62,477 bases of DNA from Aquipuribacter sp. SD81 (GCF_037153975.1 NZ_JBBAYJ010000024.1:1-62477); one strand, 5' to 3'; shown: positions 42,559 to 50,885, counted from the first letter of the stretch. Program-made: numbers and translations. The notes: generated by a model from the letters alone, not told the origin.

Positions 42559-43555
42559 CACCCCGGGCGGTGAGGCCCGCGAGGGCGCCGGTGAGGAGGT
42601 CCGGGGTCACGGTCAGCTGCCCGACGCTCGGCAGGTGCGCGGCGAGGTCGCGCAGGGCGAGCGCCCGCAGCACCTCGACGGGCACGGTGACGTTGGCCGC
42701 GAGGCGGGCCGCCTCGGCGGCGCCGTCCGCCTCGCCCCGGAGCCGGGTGGCCTCGGCGGCGGCCTGCGCGAGGACGGTGTCGCGCTCGGCGGCCGCTCTC
42801 GCCTCGACGAGCCGTGCGGCCGCCGCCTCCTCCGCCCGGGCCCGCGCGTTGGCCCCCTCCTGCGCGACGAGGCGCTCCTCGCGCACGGCGAGCTCGATGC
42901 GGGTCGCGAGCTCGTTCTCCGCGATGGCGCGCTCGCGCTCGACGGCCAGCGCCCGGCGCTCGAAGGTCGAGCGGTCGGCGTCGGCCTGCGCCGCCTCCCT
43001 CGCGGGTGTCTGCAGCGCGCACTCGAGGTCGGCGTCGGCGCGGACGGACCGGACGCGCACCGCGAGGACGTCGAGCCCCGTCGCGGCCACCCGGGCGTCG
43101 GTGCGCAGAGCGGCCGTCACCTGGGCCGAGAGCGCCCCGGTGCCGGCGGACACCGCCGCCCTCAGCGTGAGGCCAGCGAGGGCGTCGGTGACGTGCCCGG
43201 TCGCGAGCTCCCCGAGCAGCTGGGCGACGTGCTCGAGCGGGGCGGCGGTCCAGCGCCCCGTCGCGGGGTCGATGCCGAAGTCGAGGCGCTGGGCCGCGGT
43301 CTCCGGGTCGGCCACCCGGAAGCTGACGGTCACCTGCACCGTCACCTCCTGCAGGTCCGAGGTTCGCGCCCGTGCGACGAGCGGCAGCTCGCGGTCGTCG
43401 ACGGGCACCTCGGACAGCACGGCGTCCAGGGGTCGGAACCAGAAGGCCAGGCCGGGGCCCGTGCGGCGCACGCGGCCGCCGCTCATCTGGACGACGTGCG
43501 CCGTCGGGGCGGCGCGCAGGTGCCGCAGGAACGGGTAGCGGGTGATCGTGGCCAT
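42551..43555 (-). CDS. SPFH/Band 7 domain protein
   Basis: 334 aa. The SPFH core runs over about residues 10-180 (LAFWFRPLDAVLSEVPVDDRELPLV, VTVQVTVSFRVADPETAAQRL). It is followed by a long Ala/Glu/Arg coiled coil at about 180-285 and a short C-terminal domain. There is no clear N-terminal membrane helix, so it may be a soluble or peripheral scaffold. ATG with AAAAGGAGG 6 nt upstream, the best site in this unit. It precedes a NAD kinase-like gene and diverges from an NrtR-type regulator; a link of SPFH scaffolds to NAD metabolism is inference from this context. Confidence 0.88.
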   Translation of the reverse strand: MATITRYPFLRHLRAAPTAHVVQMSGGRVRRTGPGLAFWFRPLDAVLSEVPVDDRELPLVARARTSDLQEVTVQVTVSFRVADPETAAQRLDFGIDPATGRWTAAPLEHVAQLLGELATGHVTDALAGLTLRAAVSAGTGALSAQVTAALRTDARVAATGLDVLAVRVRSVRADADLECALQTPAREAAQADADRSTFERRALAVERERAIAENELATRIELAVREERLVAQEGANARARAEEAAAARLVEARAAAERDTVLAQAAAEATRLRGEADGAAEAARLAANVTVPVEVLRALALRDLAAHLPSVGQLTVTPDLLTGALAGLTARGGE

Positions 43556-43570
43556 GGTGGCCTCCTTTTC

Positions 43571-43585
43571 TCGTCTGTTCGACGA
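43571..43585. promoter_or_regulatory. NrtR operator site 1 (over SPFH -10)
   Basis: TCGTC-TGTTC-GACGA, a perfect 5-bp inverted repeat with 5-nt spacer. It overlaps the probable -10 element of the SPFH promoter on the minus strand (TATCGT, 43587-43582). It has exactly the same architecture as site 2, 34 bp away centre to centre. Confidence 0.65.
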
Positions 43586-43611
43586 TAAACCCGCTGACTA
43601 GTTGTCGTCAA
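43582..43611 (-). promoter_or_regulatory. Promoter of SPFH - NAD kinase operon
   Basis: On the minus strand TTGACG (43611-43606) and TATCGT (43587-43582) are 18 nt apart. Transcription would start about 20 nt before the SPFH ATG, leaving room for the AAAAGGAGG site. Both elements are touched by the two TCGTC-N5-GACGA palindromes. Confidence 0.6.
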
Positions 43612-43619
43612 GGTGACGA
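43605..43619. promoter_or_regulatory. NrtR operator site 2 (over SPFH -35, next to nrtR -10)
   Basis: TCGTC-AAGGT-GACGA, the same arms and spacing as site 1. It covers the TTGACG -35 of the SPFH promoter and ends 2 nt before TATGGT (43622-43627), the probable -10 of the divergent regulator gene. A dimer bound here could shut both directions. Confidence 0.68.
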
Positions 43620-43633
43620 GATATGGTGGTGGT

Positions 43634-44329
43634 GTGCCGGCCGCCGAGCTCGACCACCCGCCCTTCGCCGTGACGGTCGACCTGGTGGTCCTCACCCTGC
43701 GCGCGGGCCGGCTCGTGGTGCTGCTGGTCGAGCGCGGCGAGGAGCCCTTCCTCGGCGAGCACGCCCTCCCCGGCGGTTTCGTCCGGCCCGACGAGGACCT
43801 CGACGCCGCGGCGGCCCGTGAGCTCGCGGAGGAGACGGGCCTCACCGGCGTGCCCGGCCACCTCGAGCAGCTGCGCACCTACGGCGACGTGCACCGCGAC
43901 CCGCGCATGCGCACGGTCTCGGTCGCCCATCTCGCCCTTGCCCCCGGGCTCCCCGACCCCCGGGCCGGCACGGACGCCGCGGCCGCGGCGTGGGTGCCGG
44001 TCGAGGCCGCGAGGTCCCGGCCGCTGGCCTTCGACCACGCGCGCATCCTCGACGACGGGCTGGAGCGCGCCCGCGGCAAGCTGGAGTACACGAACCTCGC
44101 CACCGCGTTCTGCCCGCCGGAGTTCACCGTCAGCGAGCTGCGGTCCGTGTACGAGGCGGTGTGGGGTCGGGAGATCGACCCCCGCAACTTCCACCGGAAG
44201 GTGAGCGGCACCCCGGGCCTGCTGGCCGACACCGGCCGGACGCGGGCGGTCGGCCGGGGCAGGCCCGCGGCGCTGTTCCGCGCGGGCCCCGCCACGACCC
44301 TGCACCCCCCGCTCGTGCGCGACGCCTGA
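43634..44329 (+). CDS. NrtR-type Nudix transcriptional regulator
   Basis: 231 aa. N-terminal Nudix domain with a complete box, GFVRPDEDLDAAAARELAEETGL (GX5EX7REUXEEXGU), so ADP-ribose hydrolysis may be retained. The C-terminal winged helix has the NrtR pattern EFTVSELRSVYEAVWGREIDPRNFHRKV. Family knowledge: NrtR represses NAD synthesis genes and is released by ADP-ribose or NAD. TATGGT at 43622 is 6 nt before GTG 43634, so a leaderless start is chosen over GTG 43613. Divergent from the SPFH - NAD kinase operon with two operators between. Confidence 0.9.
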   Translation: MPAAELDHPPFAVTVDLVVLTLRAGRLVVLLVERGEEPFLGEHALPGGFVRPDEDLDAAAARELAEETGLTGVPGHLEQLRTYGDVHRDPRMRTVSVAHLALAPGLPDPRAGTDAAAAAWVPVEAARSRPLAFDHARILDDGLERARGKLEYTNLATAFCPPEFTVSELRSVYEAVWGREIDPRNFHRKVSGTPGLLADTGRTRAVGRGRPAALFRAGPATTLHPPLVRDA

Positions 44330-44361
44330 GACGCGAGGCGCGGGCGCGCCACACTGCCGCC

Positions 44362-44976
44362 ATGGCGAAGGTCTACGACGACGGCATCGACGAGCGCATG
44401 GCGAGCTGGCTCGTCGCCCAGCCGGTGTTCACGGTGGCGACGGCACCGCTCGCGGCCGACGGCCACGTCAACGTCTCGCCCAAGGGCATGGCGGGCACGT
44501 TCGTCGTCCGCTCGCCGTGGCAGGTCGCCTACCTCGACTACAGCGGCTCGGGCGCGGAGACGATCGCGCACCTGCGGGACAACGGCCGCATCACGCTCAT
44601 GTTCGCCTCGTACGACGCTCGCCCCACGATCGTGCGGCTGTACGGGCGCGGTGAGGCCGTCCTCGCCGGTGACGCGCGCTTCCCCGCCCTGCGGGCGGAG
44701 TTCACCAAGACGGAGACGGCCGGCCAGCGCTGTGTGGTCCTCGTCGACCTCGACCGGGTGTCCGACGCGTGCGGCTACGCCGTGCCGCGCATGGAGCTCC
44801 TCGGCGAGCGCGACACGCTCGACGTCAGCCACGCCCGCCGCGAGGACGGCTTCTTCGAGGACTACTGGCGGCGCCGCAACGCCGAGAGCATCGACGGGCT
44901 GCCCGCCGTCCCGGTGCCACCGACGACTGGCTCGCCCCCTTCCGACGCACGTGGGAGCACCGCATGGACGCACTGA
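44362..44976 (+). CDS. Pyridoxamine 5'-phosphate oxidase-family protein, altered C-terminus
   Basis: 204 aa split-barrel flavoprotein. Seen: VFTVATAPLAADGHVNVSPKGMAGTF, VAYLDYSGSGAETIAHLRDNGRITLMF and FEDYWRRRNAESIDGLPAVP. This is the PNPOx-like family often seen as single genes in actinobacteria. After PAVPV (about residue 184) the sequence becomes Pro/Ser/Gly-rich and reads out of frame through a segment that looks like the end of another gene (44919-45035). So its natural end seems lost by deletion. The barrel itself is complete and may work. Confidence 0.82.
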   Translation: MAKVYDDGIDERMASWLVAQPVFTVATAPLAADGHVNVSPKGMAGTFVVRSPWQVAYLDYSGSGAETIAHLRDNGRITLMFASYDARPTIVRLYGRGEAVLAGDARFPALRAEFTKTETAGQRCVVLVDLDRVSDACGYAVPRMELLGERDTLDVSHARREDGFFEDYWRRRNAESIDGLPAVPVPPTTGSPPSDARGSTAWTH

Positions 44977-45035
44977 CCACCGAGATCGCGCGCGGCCGCC
45001 GCGCCCGGCGGACCGCGGGCCCGGAGCAGTCGTGA
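44919..45035 (+). pseudogene. C-terminal remnant of an ArsR-type regulator
   Basis: In the frame ending at TGA 45033-45035 the DNA reads TDDWLAPFRRTWEHRMDAL and then TTEIARGRRARR. This resembles the last helix of ArsR-family repressors. The TGA overlaps the GTG of the SRPBCC gene (GTGA), the usual arrangement of ArsR-SRPBCC pairs. No HTH is present upstream in this frame; instead the frame runs through the PNPOx-like gene. I infer a deletion that removed the 3' end of one gene and the HTH of the next. Confidence 0.5.
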
Positions 45036-45553
45036 CCGCCCACGTCACCGGGCGTCTCGACGGCTCTGGCGAGGACCGGGACCTCGTGCTCGAGCGCCGC
45101 TTCGACACGGGGGTCGAGGACGTGTGGTCGGCGATCACCGACCCCGAGCGGCTCGGACGCTGGTTCGGCACGTGGACGGGCGACCCGGCGAGCGGGTCCG
45201 TCCGCTTCCGCTTCACCGCCGAGGGCGAGGACGTCCCGGAGTCCGTGTACGACGTCCGCGTGTGCGAGCCGCCGCGGTCGCTGCGGGTGCGGACGGTCGA
45301 CGAGCACGGCACGTGGGACCTGTCCGCCCACGTCGAGCCCGACGGCGACGGCGCACGCCTCACCTTCCGCCACCGCCTGGTCGACCCCGACGCCCTCGGC
45401 GACACCGGGCCGGGCTGGGAGTACTACCTCGACCGGCTCGTCGCCGCCGTCGAGGGCGGCGACGTCTCCGCCGTCGACTGGGACCGCGACTACTACCCGG
45501 TGCTCAGGGAGCCGTACGAGGGCGTGGCCCGGGACGTCCCCAGCCCTCCGTAG
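45032..45553 (+). CDS. SRPBCC (AHSA1-type) protein
   Basis: 173 aa. N-terminal DLVLERRFDTGVEDVWSAITDPERLGRWFGTWTGDP is the hallmark of AHSA1-like START/Bet v 1 folds; VRFRFTAEGEDVPESVYDVRVCEPP and LTFRHRL follow. These bind hydrophobic ligands and are often coded after an ArsR repressor, whose tail seems to remain upstream. GGAG lies 5 nt before the GTG. Its stop codon TAG is also part of the -10 hexamer of the next gene. Confidence 0.88.
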   Translation: MTAHVTGRLDGSGEDRDLVLERRFDTGVEDVWSAITDPERLGRWFGTWTGDPASGSVRFRFTAEGEDVPESVYDVRVCEPPRSLRVRTVDEHGTWDLSAHVEPDGDGARLTFRHRLVDPDALGDTGPGWEYYLDRLVAAVEGGDVSAVDWDRDYYPVLREPYEGVARDVPSPP

Positions 45554-45562
45554 CCTGCTCCG

Positions 45563-48500
45563 GTGGCGGCGCACTGGACGGACGGTCTCGACGACGCCGC
45601 CATCCGCGCCGTGGTGGGCCCCGCGACGTTCGACCGTGGTGCGGACTACGCCCGCCGCGGGCAGGTGCTCCGCGTGAGCGGGCGCGGCGGCGGAGCGCTG
45701 CTGGGCGAGGTCCGCGGCAGCGGCCGCGAGCCGTACGCCACCCTCGTCACCCCCGCCCCGCCGGGCTCGCGCAGCCGCCGGGAGTGGACCGCACGCTGCT
45801 CGTGCCCCGTGGGGGAGGACTGCAAGCACGCGGTCGCGGTCCTGCTGAGCGCGCGAGGGTCGAGCGCGCCCGAGGGCGACGACGGCGCCGACGACCGCGC
45901 CGACGACCGGCCCGCCTGGGAGGCGCGCCTGGGCGCGCTGGTCCGCCGCGACCCCGAGCCGGAGCGCTCCGCCGGGCCACCGCTCGCGCTTCAGCTCGAG
46001 GTCGTCCGCACCCCGCCGGGCCTCGTCCGCCGGCCGTCGGCGGCCGCGGAGCTCCCGGAGCGGCGGGTGCTGCTGCGCCCGCTCGTGCGCGGCGCCCGCG
46101 GCACCTGGATCCGCGGCGGGGCGTCCTGGCGCGAGCTCGACCACGGCTGGGCCGCCTACGGCCGCGCCGCGCCCGACGCGGCTCACCGCGAGGCCCTGCT
46201 CGCGCTGCACGCCGCGTGGGAGGCGCGCGGGCGCGGGCGCTACCTCGCCGAACGGCCCGTCCACCTCGACGAGGTCGGCCCCGCCGTGTGGGCGCTGCTG
46301 CGCCGCGCGCGCGGGGCCGGCGTCACGCTCCTGGCGGGGGAGGACGGCGAGGTGCGCCTCGCCGAGCGACCCGCCCGGGGGCTGGTCGACGTCGTCCAGG
46401 GCGGCGACGCCGCGCGCGCAGGCCGCGGCGGGCGGGGCAGCGCCAGCATGACGGCCGTGGTCGACGTCGACGGCCGGCAGGTGCCCGCCTCCGACGTCCT
46501 CGTGGTCGGCTCGCCCGCGCACGGCGTCGTCGTCGAGGAGCCGGACGGCGCCCTCCTGCTCGCCGGTCTCGCCGAACCCGCCGGACCGCAGCTGTCGACG
46601 CTGCTGCTCGACGGGCGCCGGGTCGAGATCCCGGCCGCCGACCTGCCCCGCTTCCTGCGCGAGTACTACCCGCGGCTGCGGCAGGTGCTCGAGCTCGTGT
46701 CCTCAGACGGCTCCGTCACCTTCCCGGAGGTGTCCCCGCCCGGCCTGGCCCTGCGGCTGGAGTACGGCGGCGGCCGGGGCCGCGCCCACGACCTCGCGCT
46801 CGCGTGGCAGCTCGCGTACCCGGTGGGCGACGAGGTCGTGCGCGTGCCCCTCACCCACCCCGACGACGAGGACGGCGCCGCCGAGGACGCCGTCCGCGAC
46901 CCGGCCGCGGAGCGCGCCCTGCTGGACGGGCTGGCCGCGGCCGCGGGAGGGCACGAGGTGCTGTGGGAGGACGGCGAGGACGGGGGCCGGCGTCTCGCGC
47001 CGCGCCGGCGCCTCGGTGGGCTCGACACCGTCCGGTTCACCGAGGACGTCCTGCCCGTGCTGCGCGAGGCGGGCGTGGCCGTCGAGGTGCACGGGGAGCC
47101 CGGGGAGTACCGGTACACCGACGAGGCGCCCGTCGTTCGGCTGTCGACGACGGAGTCCGCCGACCGCGACTGGTTCGACCTCGGCGTCACCGTGACCGTC
47201 GGCGACGAGCAGGTGCCCTTCGAGCCGCTGTTCGTCGCGCTCGCGCACGGCGAGAGCCACCTCGTCCTCGACTCCGGCACGTGGTTCGCCATCGACCGGC
47301 CCGAGCTGGAGCAGCTGCGCACGCTCATCGAGGAGGCCCGCGAGCTGCAGGACCGGCCCGGTGACGGGCTGCGCATCAGCGCCTACCAGGCGGACCTGTG
47401 GGAGGAGCTCGCCCGCCTCGGTGTCGTGGAGCAGCAGAGCCGCCGGTGGGCCGAGGCCGTCGGGGCGCTGTCGGGGCTGGAGGAGCTGCCCGAGTGGCCG
47501 GTCCCGGCCGGGGTGCGGGCCGAGCTGCGGCCCTACCAGCTCGACGGCTACCGCTGGCTCGCGTTCCTGGCCGAGCACGGTCTCGGCGGCGTCCTGGCCG
47601 ACGACATGGGCCTCGGCAAGACCCTGCAGGTCCTCGCCATGGTCGCCGGCGCCGTGGAGCGCGGGACGAGCGCACCCTTCCTCGTGGTGGCGCCCACGAG
47701 CGTCGTGCCGACGTGGCTGCACGAGGCCGAGCGCTTCACGCCGGACCTGCGCGTCGTCGCGGTGACGCAGACCTCGCGCGCCTCCGGAAGGAGCGTCGCG
47801 GAGCAGGCCGACGGCGCCCACGTCGTCGTCACCTCGTACGCGCTGTTCCGCCTCGACGGCGAGCAGCACGGCTCGCTGCCGTGGGCGGGGCTGCTGCTCG
47901 ACGAGGCGCAGGCGGTCAAGAACCACCGCGGCCGCACGCACCAGGTCGCCCGCCGCGTCGACGCACCGTTCAAGCTCGCCGTCACCGGCACGCCGCTGGA
48001 GAACAACCTCATGGAGCTGTGGGCGCTGCTGTCCGTCGTGGCGCCCGGGCTGTACCCCGACCCGAAGCGCTTCGCGGCGCGCTGGGCGACGCCGATCGAG
48101 AAGGGCGACCGCGAGCAGCTCGCCCGGCTGCGGCGCCGGGTGCGCCCGCTGCTGCGCCGCCGGACCAAGGAGCAGGTCGCGACGGAGCTGCCGCCCAAGG
48201 TCGAGCAGGTCATCGAGGTGGAGCTCAACCCGAGGCACCGTCGCGTCTACGCCACCCACCTGCAGCGCGAGCGGCAGAAGGTGCTGCGGCTCATCGACGA
48301 CCCGCAGCGCAACCGGTTCGCCATCCTCCGGTCGATCACGCTGCTGCGCCGCCTCAGCCTCGACCCGGCGCTCGTCGACGAGGCGTACGCCGGGGTCCCC
48401 GCGAGCAAGGTCGACGTGCTCGCCGAGCTGCTGCAGGAGGTCGTGGGAGAGGGCCACCGCGCGCTCGTCTTCAGCCAGTTCACCGGCTTCCTCGCGACGG

Positions 48501-48907
48501 TCCGCGCCCGGCTCGAGGCGGACGGCGTCGCCTACTCCTACCTCGACGGGCGCACGCGCGACCGCGCGCGGCGCCTGCAGGAGTTCCGTGACGGCGACCA
48601 GCCCGTCTTCCTCATCAGCCTCAAGGCCGGCGGCGTCGGCCTCACGCTCACCGAGGCGGACTACGTCTTCGTGCTCGACCCGTGGTGGAACCCGGCGGTG
48701 GAGGCGCAGGCCGTCGACCGCACCCACCGCATCGGCCAGGACAAGACGGTCATGGTGTACCGGCTCGTCGCGAGCGACACGATCGAGGACAAGGTCATGC
48801 AGCTGAAGGCCCGCAAGCTCGAGCTCTTCGCCTCCGTCATCGACGACGGCGACGCCCTCGGCGGCGCGCTCACCGCCGAGGAGATCGCGGGACTGCTCGA
48901 GGACTGA
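45563..48907 (+). CDS. SWIM zinc finger - SNF2 family helicase
   Basis: 1114 aa. SWIM finger at residues 79-89 (CSCPVGEDCKH). Bacterial SNF2-specific region in the middle. ATPase: DDMGLGKT at 680-687 (Walker A Lys686), LLLDEAQ (Asp780, Glu781), VTGTPLENN, then the second RecA lobe with FSQFTGFL, SLKAGGVGLTLTEADYV and DRTHRIGQ. It is a DNA translocase of unknown job, perhaps in repair or transcription. TAGCCT at 45551 is 6 nt before GTG 45563, so it is probably leaderless with its own promoter despite the 9-bp gap to SRPBCC. Confidence 0.94.
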   Translation: MAAHWTDGLDDAAIRAVVGPATFDRGADYARRGQVLRVSGRGGGALLGEVRGSGREPYATLVTPAPPGSRSRREWTARCSCPVGEDCKHAVAVLLSARGSSAPEGDDGADDRADDRPAWEARLGALVRRDPEPERSAGPPLALQLEVVRTPPGLVRRPSAAAELPERRVLLRPLVRGARGTWIRGGASWRELDHGWAAYGRAAPDAAHREALLALHAAWEARGRGRYLAERPVHLDEVGPAVWALLRRARGAGVTLLAGEDGEVRLAERPARGLVDVVQGGDAARAGRGGRGSASMTAVVDVDGRQVPASDVLVVGSPAHGVVVEEPDGALLLAGLAEPAGPQLSTLLLDGRRVEIPAADLPRFLREYYPRLRQVLELVSSDGSVTFPEVSPPGLALRLEYGGGRGRAHDLALAWQLAYPVGDEVVRVPLTHPDDEDGAAEDAVRDPAAERALLDGLAAAAGGHEVLWEDGEDGGRRLAPRRRLGGLDTVRFTEDVLPVLREAGVAVEVHGEPGEYRYTDEAPVVRLSTTESADRDWFDLGVTVTVGDEQVPFEPLFVALAHGESHLVLDSGTWFAIDRPELEQLRTLIEEARELQDRPGDGLRISAYQADLWEELARLGVVEQQSRRWAEAVGALSGLEELPEWPVPAGVRAELRPYQLDGYRWLAFLAEHGLGGVLADDMGLGKTLQVLAMVAGAVERGTSAPFLVVAPTSVVPTWLHEAERFTPDLRVVAVTQTSRASGRSVAEQADGAHVVVTSYALFRLDGEQHGSLPWAGLLLDEAQAVKNHRGRTHQVARRVDAPFKLAVTGTPLENNLMELWALLSVVAPGLYPDPKRFAARWATPIEKGDREQLARLRRRVRPLLRRRTKEQVATELPPKVEQVIEVELNPRHRRVYATHLQRERQKVLRLIDDPQRNRFAILRSITLLRRLSLDPALVDEAYAGVPASKVDVLAELLQEVVGEGHRALVFSQFTGFLATVRARLEADGVAYSYLDGRTRDRARRLQEFRDGDQPVFLISLKAGGVGLTLTEADYVFVLDPWWNPAVEAQAVDRTHRIGQDKTVMVYRLVASDTIEDKVMQLKARKLELFASVIDDGDALGGALTAEEIAGLLED

Positions 48908-48946
48908 GCCACGACCAGCGGGCGGGCCGCACCGTAGGCTCCGAGC

Positions 48947-49507
48947 GTGTCGGAGCGGGACGGGCTCGCCGGGCTGGACGTCCGCCGCTTCGCGCCCGCC
49001 GACGCCCCCGAGCTGCTCGTGCTGCAGCGCTGCTGCTGGGTGCAGGAGGCGCTCGCCAACGACACCCTCGACATCCCCGCCCTGCACGAGTCGCTGGAGG
49101 ACGTGCGCCGCTGGGGCGAGGAGTGGCTCACGCTCGTCGCGCGACGCGGGCCCCGGCTGGTCGGGGCCGTGCGGGCGCGCGAGACGGGTGAGGACTGGGA
49201 GGTCGGCCGGCTCATGGTCGCGCCGGACGAGTCCGGGCGGGGGCTCGGGCGGCAGCTGCTCGCGGCGGTCGAGGCCCTCGCGCCACCGGGCGCCACCCGC
49301 GCGACCCTCTTCACCGGGGCGCGCAGCACCCGCAACCTGCGCCTGTACGCGCGCGCCGGGTACGAGGTCGACGAGGTGGCGCAGCGCTCGCCGGCGCACG
49401 TGCCCGGCACGGTCGCGCTCGCCAAGCCGCTCCCGCCCGGCCGCGCACCGGCGCGCTCCGGCGCCGACCCGGCGCCGGCCGGCGCGGCCGCGGTCCCGAC
49501 CGACTGA
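48947..49507 (+). CDS. GNAT-family N-acetyltransferase
   Basis: 186 aa. Seen: VRRFAPADAPELLVLQRCCWVQEA, VGRLMVAPDESGRGLGRQLLAAVEA (acetyl-CoA loop R-G-x-G-R) and ARSTRNLRLYARAGYEVDE. The last 30 residues are Pro/Ala-rich and disordered. TAGGCT at 48935 is 6 nt before GTG 48947, a leaderless type start. Substrate unknown. A strong terminator follows. Confidence 0.9.
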   Translation: MSERDGLAGLDVRRFAPADAPELLVLQRCCWVQEALANDTLDIPALHESLEDVRRWGEEWLTLVARRGPRLVGAVRARETGEDWEVGRLMVAPDESGRGLGRQLLAAVEALAPPGATRATLFTGARSTRNLRLYARAGYEVDEVAQRSPAHVPGTVALAKPLPPGRAPARSGADPAPAGAAAVPTD

Positions 49508-49531
49508 GCCGCTCGCGCCCGTCCCCGGCAA

Positions 49532-49566
49532 CCGTGCTGGCCCCAGCACCCCTGGGGCCAGCACGG
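49532..49566. terminator. Terminator after GNAT gene
   Basis: A perfect 15-bp stem: CCGTGCTGGCCCCAG (49532-49546) with CTGGGGCCAGCACGG (49552-49566), loop CACCC. It starts 24 nt after the stop codon. No U tract. Confidence 0.85.
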
Positions 49567-49645
49567 ATGTCCGCGCCCGTCACCGCCCCGACAGTTGTCC
49601 GGGCTCCTGCCGGGGCCCGCTGGGGGGCTACGACGAGGAGGGACA

Positions 49646-50758
49646 ATGCACCACCGAACCGCCGCCTGGACGGCCGCGCTCCTGAGCGTGCCGCTGCTGG
49701 CCGTCGCCGCGCCCGCGGGCGCGGCGCCGCCGTCCGGGCCGGGCACGCAGGAGCTGGCGACCGGGCTCGTGTCGCCGCTCGCGATGTCGGTCGCGAGGGA
49801 CGGCACCGTGTACGTGTCCGAGCAGTTCGCGGGACGGCTCACGGCCGTCTCGCCGCGCGGGGCGACGAGGACGGTCGCGGAGGGTCCGGTCTCCGGGGTC
49901 GACGCGACGGGCCGCGGGACTCTCACCGTCACGCTGTCCGCCCCGCCGGAGGACGAGACGCAGGAGGCGGTGGGTGCCGTCGCCCGGGTGGACGCGCGCG
50001 GCCGGCTCGTCACGATCGGCTCGACGCTCGACCACGAGGTCGCGACCAACCCCGACGCGGGGCAGGTGTACGGCTTCGTCGACGCGGGGGCGGACTGCCT
50101 GGCCGACACCGAGCTGGTCGGGGTCGGCGCGCCCTACCCCGGCATCGTGGAGTCGAACCCGTACGCCGTGCTCGTGCACGGCGGTGACCGGGTCGTGGCC
50201 GACGCGGCCGGCAACAGCATCGTGCGGGTCCGGCCGAACGGGACGGTGCGCACGGTCGCCGTCCTGCCACCGGTCGAGGTCGAGTTCACCGAGGAGGTCC
50301 GACAGGGCCTGCTCGCGCAGGTGCCGCCCGGCGAGCTCCCGCCCGACCTCTTCGAGCCGTGCGTCGGGCTCACCATCCGCGCCGAGCCCGTGCCCACCGA
50401 CGTCGAGCTCGGACCGGACGGCATGTACTACGTCTCGTCGCTGCCCGGGTTCCCGGAGGCGCCCGGCACGGGCGGGGTCTACCGCGTCGACCCGCGCACC
50501 GGCTCGGCGACGCGGCTGCACGACGGCCTGACCGGTGCGGTCGACCTCGCGGTCGACTCCTCCGGTGCGGTGTACGTCGCCGAGCTCTTCGCCGGCCAGG
50601 TCACCCGCATCGCCCCCGACGGCTCGCGCACCTCGGTGCCGGTGGACTCCCCGGGTGCGGTGGAGGTCGACCGTCACGGCGCCGTCTACGTGACGACGGG
50701 CGTCTTCGCCGAGACCGGCGGCAGCCTGCTGCGCTGGGGTGCCTGGCCCGGCGCCTGA
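49646..50758 (+). CDS. ScyD/ScyE-family secreted beta-propeller
   Basis: 370 aa. ATG with GAGGAGG 5 nt upstream. Signal peptide ending near AAPAGAAPP. Then SPLAMSVARDGTVYVSEQFAGRLTAVSP, GIVESNPYAVLVHGGDRVVADAAGNSIVRV and DLAVDSSGAVYVAELFAGQVTRIAPDG, blades of the ScyD/ScyE family. In cyanobacteria such genes lie in the scytonemin cluster, but here no such cluster exists. Exported protein of unknown role, alone between two terminators. Confidence 0.88.
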   Translation: MHHRTAAWTAALLSVPLLAVAAPAGAAPPSGPGTQELATGLVSPLAMSVARDGTVYVSEQFAGRLTAVSPRGATRTVAEGPVSGVDATGRGTLTVTLSAPPEDETQEAVGAVARVDARGRLVTIGSTLDHEVATNPDAGQVYGFVDAGADCLADTELVGVGAPYPGIVESNPYAVLVHGGDRVVADAAGNSIVRVRPNGTVRTVAVLPPVEVEFTEEVRQGLLAQVPPGELPPDLFEPCVGLTIRAEPVPTDVELGPDGMYYVSSLPGFPEAPGTGGVYRVDPRTGSATRLHDGLTGAVDLAVDSSGAVYVAELFAGQVTRIAPDGSRTSVPVDSPGAVEVDRHGAVYVTTGVFAETGGSLLRWGAWPGA

Positions 50759-50764
50759 GCCGGC

Positions 50765-50804
50765 ACCACGGCCCCGGGGCGGTCCGCCGCCCCGGGGCCG
50801 TGGT
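50765..50804. terminator. Terminator after ScyD-like gene
   Basis: An 18-bp perfect stem (50765-50782 with 50787-50804) with loop TCCG, starting 6 nt after the stop. All but a few pairs are G-C. Confidence 0.88.
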
Positions 50805-50828
50805 CGCGCCCTCGTGTGTGACGAAGGC

Positions 50829-50849
50829 AACTGGACGAGTGGTCCAGTT
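50829..50849. promoter_or_regulatory. TetR operator upstream of its own gene
   Basis: AACTGGAC-GAGTG-GTCCAGTT is a 21-bp palindrome with perfect 8-bp arms. A further half site, TGGACCAGT, follows at about 50860. The probable -10 of tetR, TAGGCT, is at 50874-50879, so the repeat covers the -35 side of the promoter. Autorepression is the likely result. Confidence 0.72.
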
Positions 50850-50885
50850 CCGTACCGATGGACCAGTGAGCGCTAGGCTGTGCCC

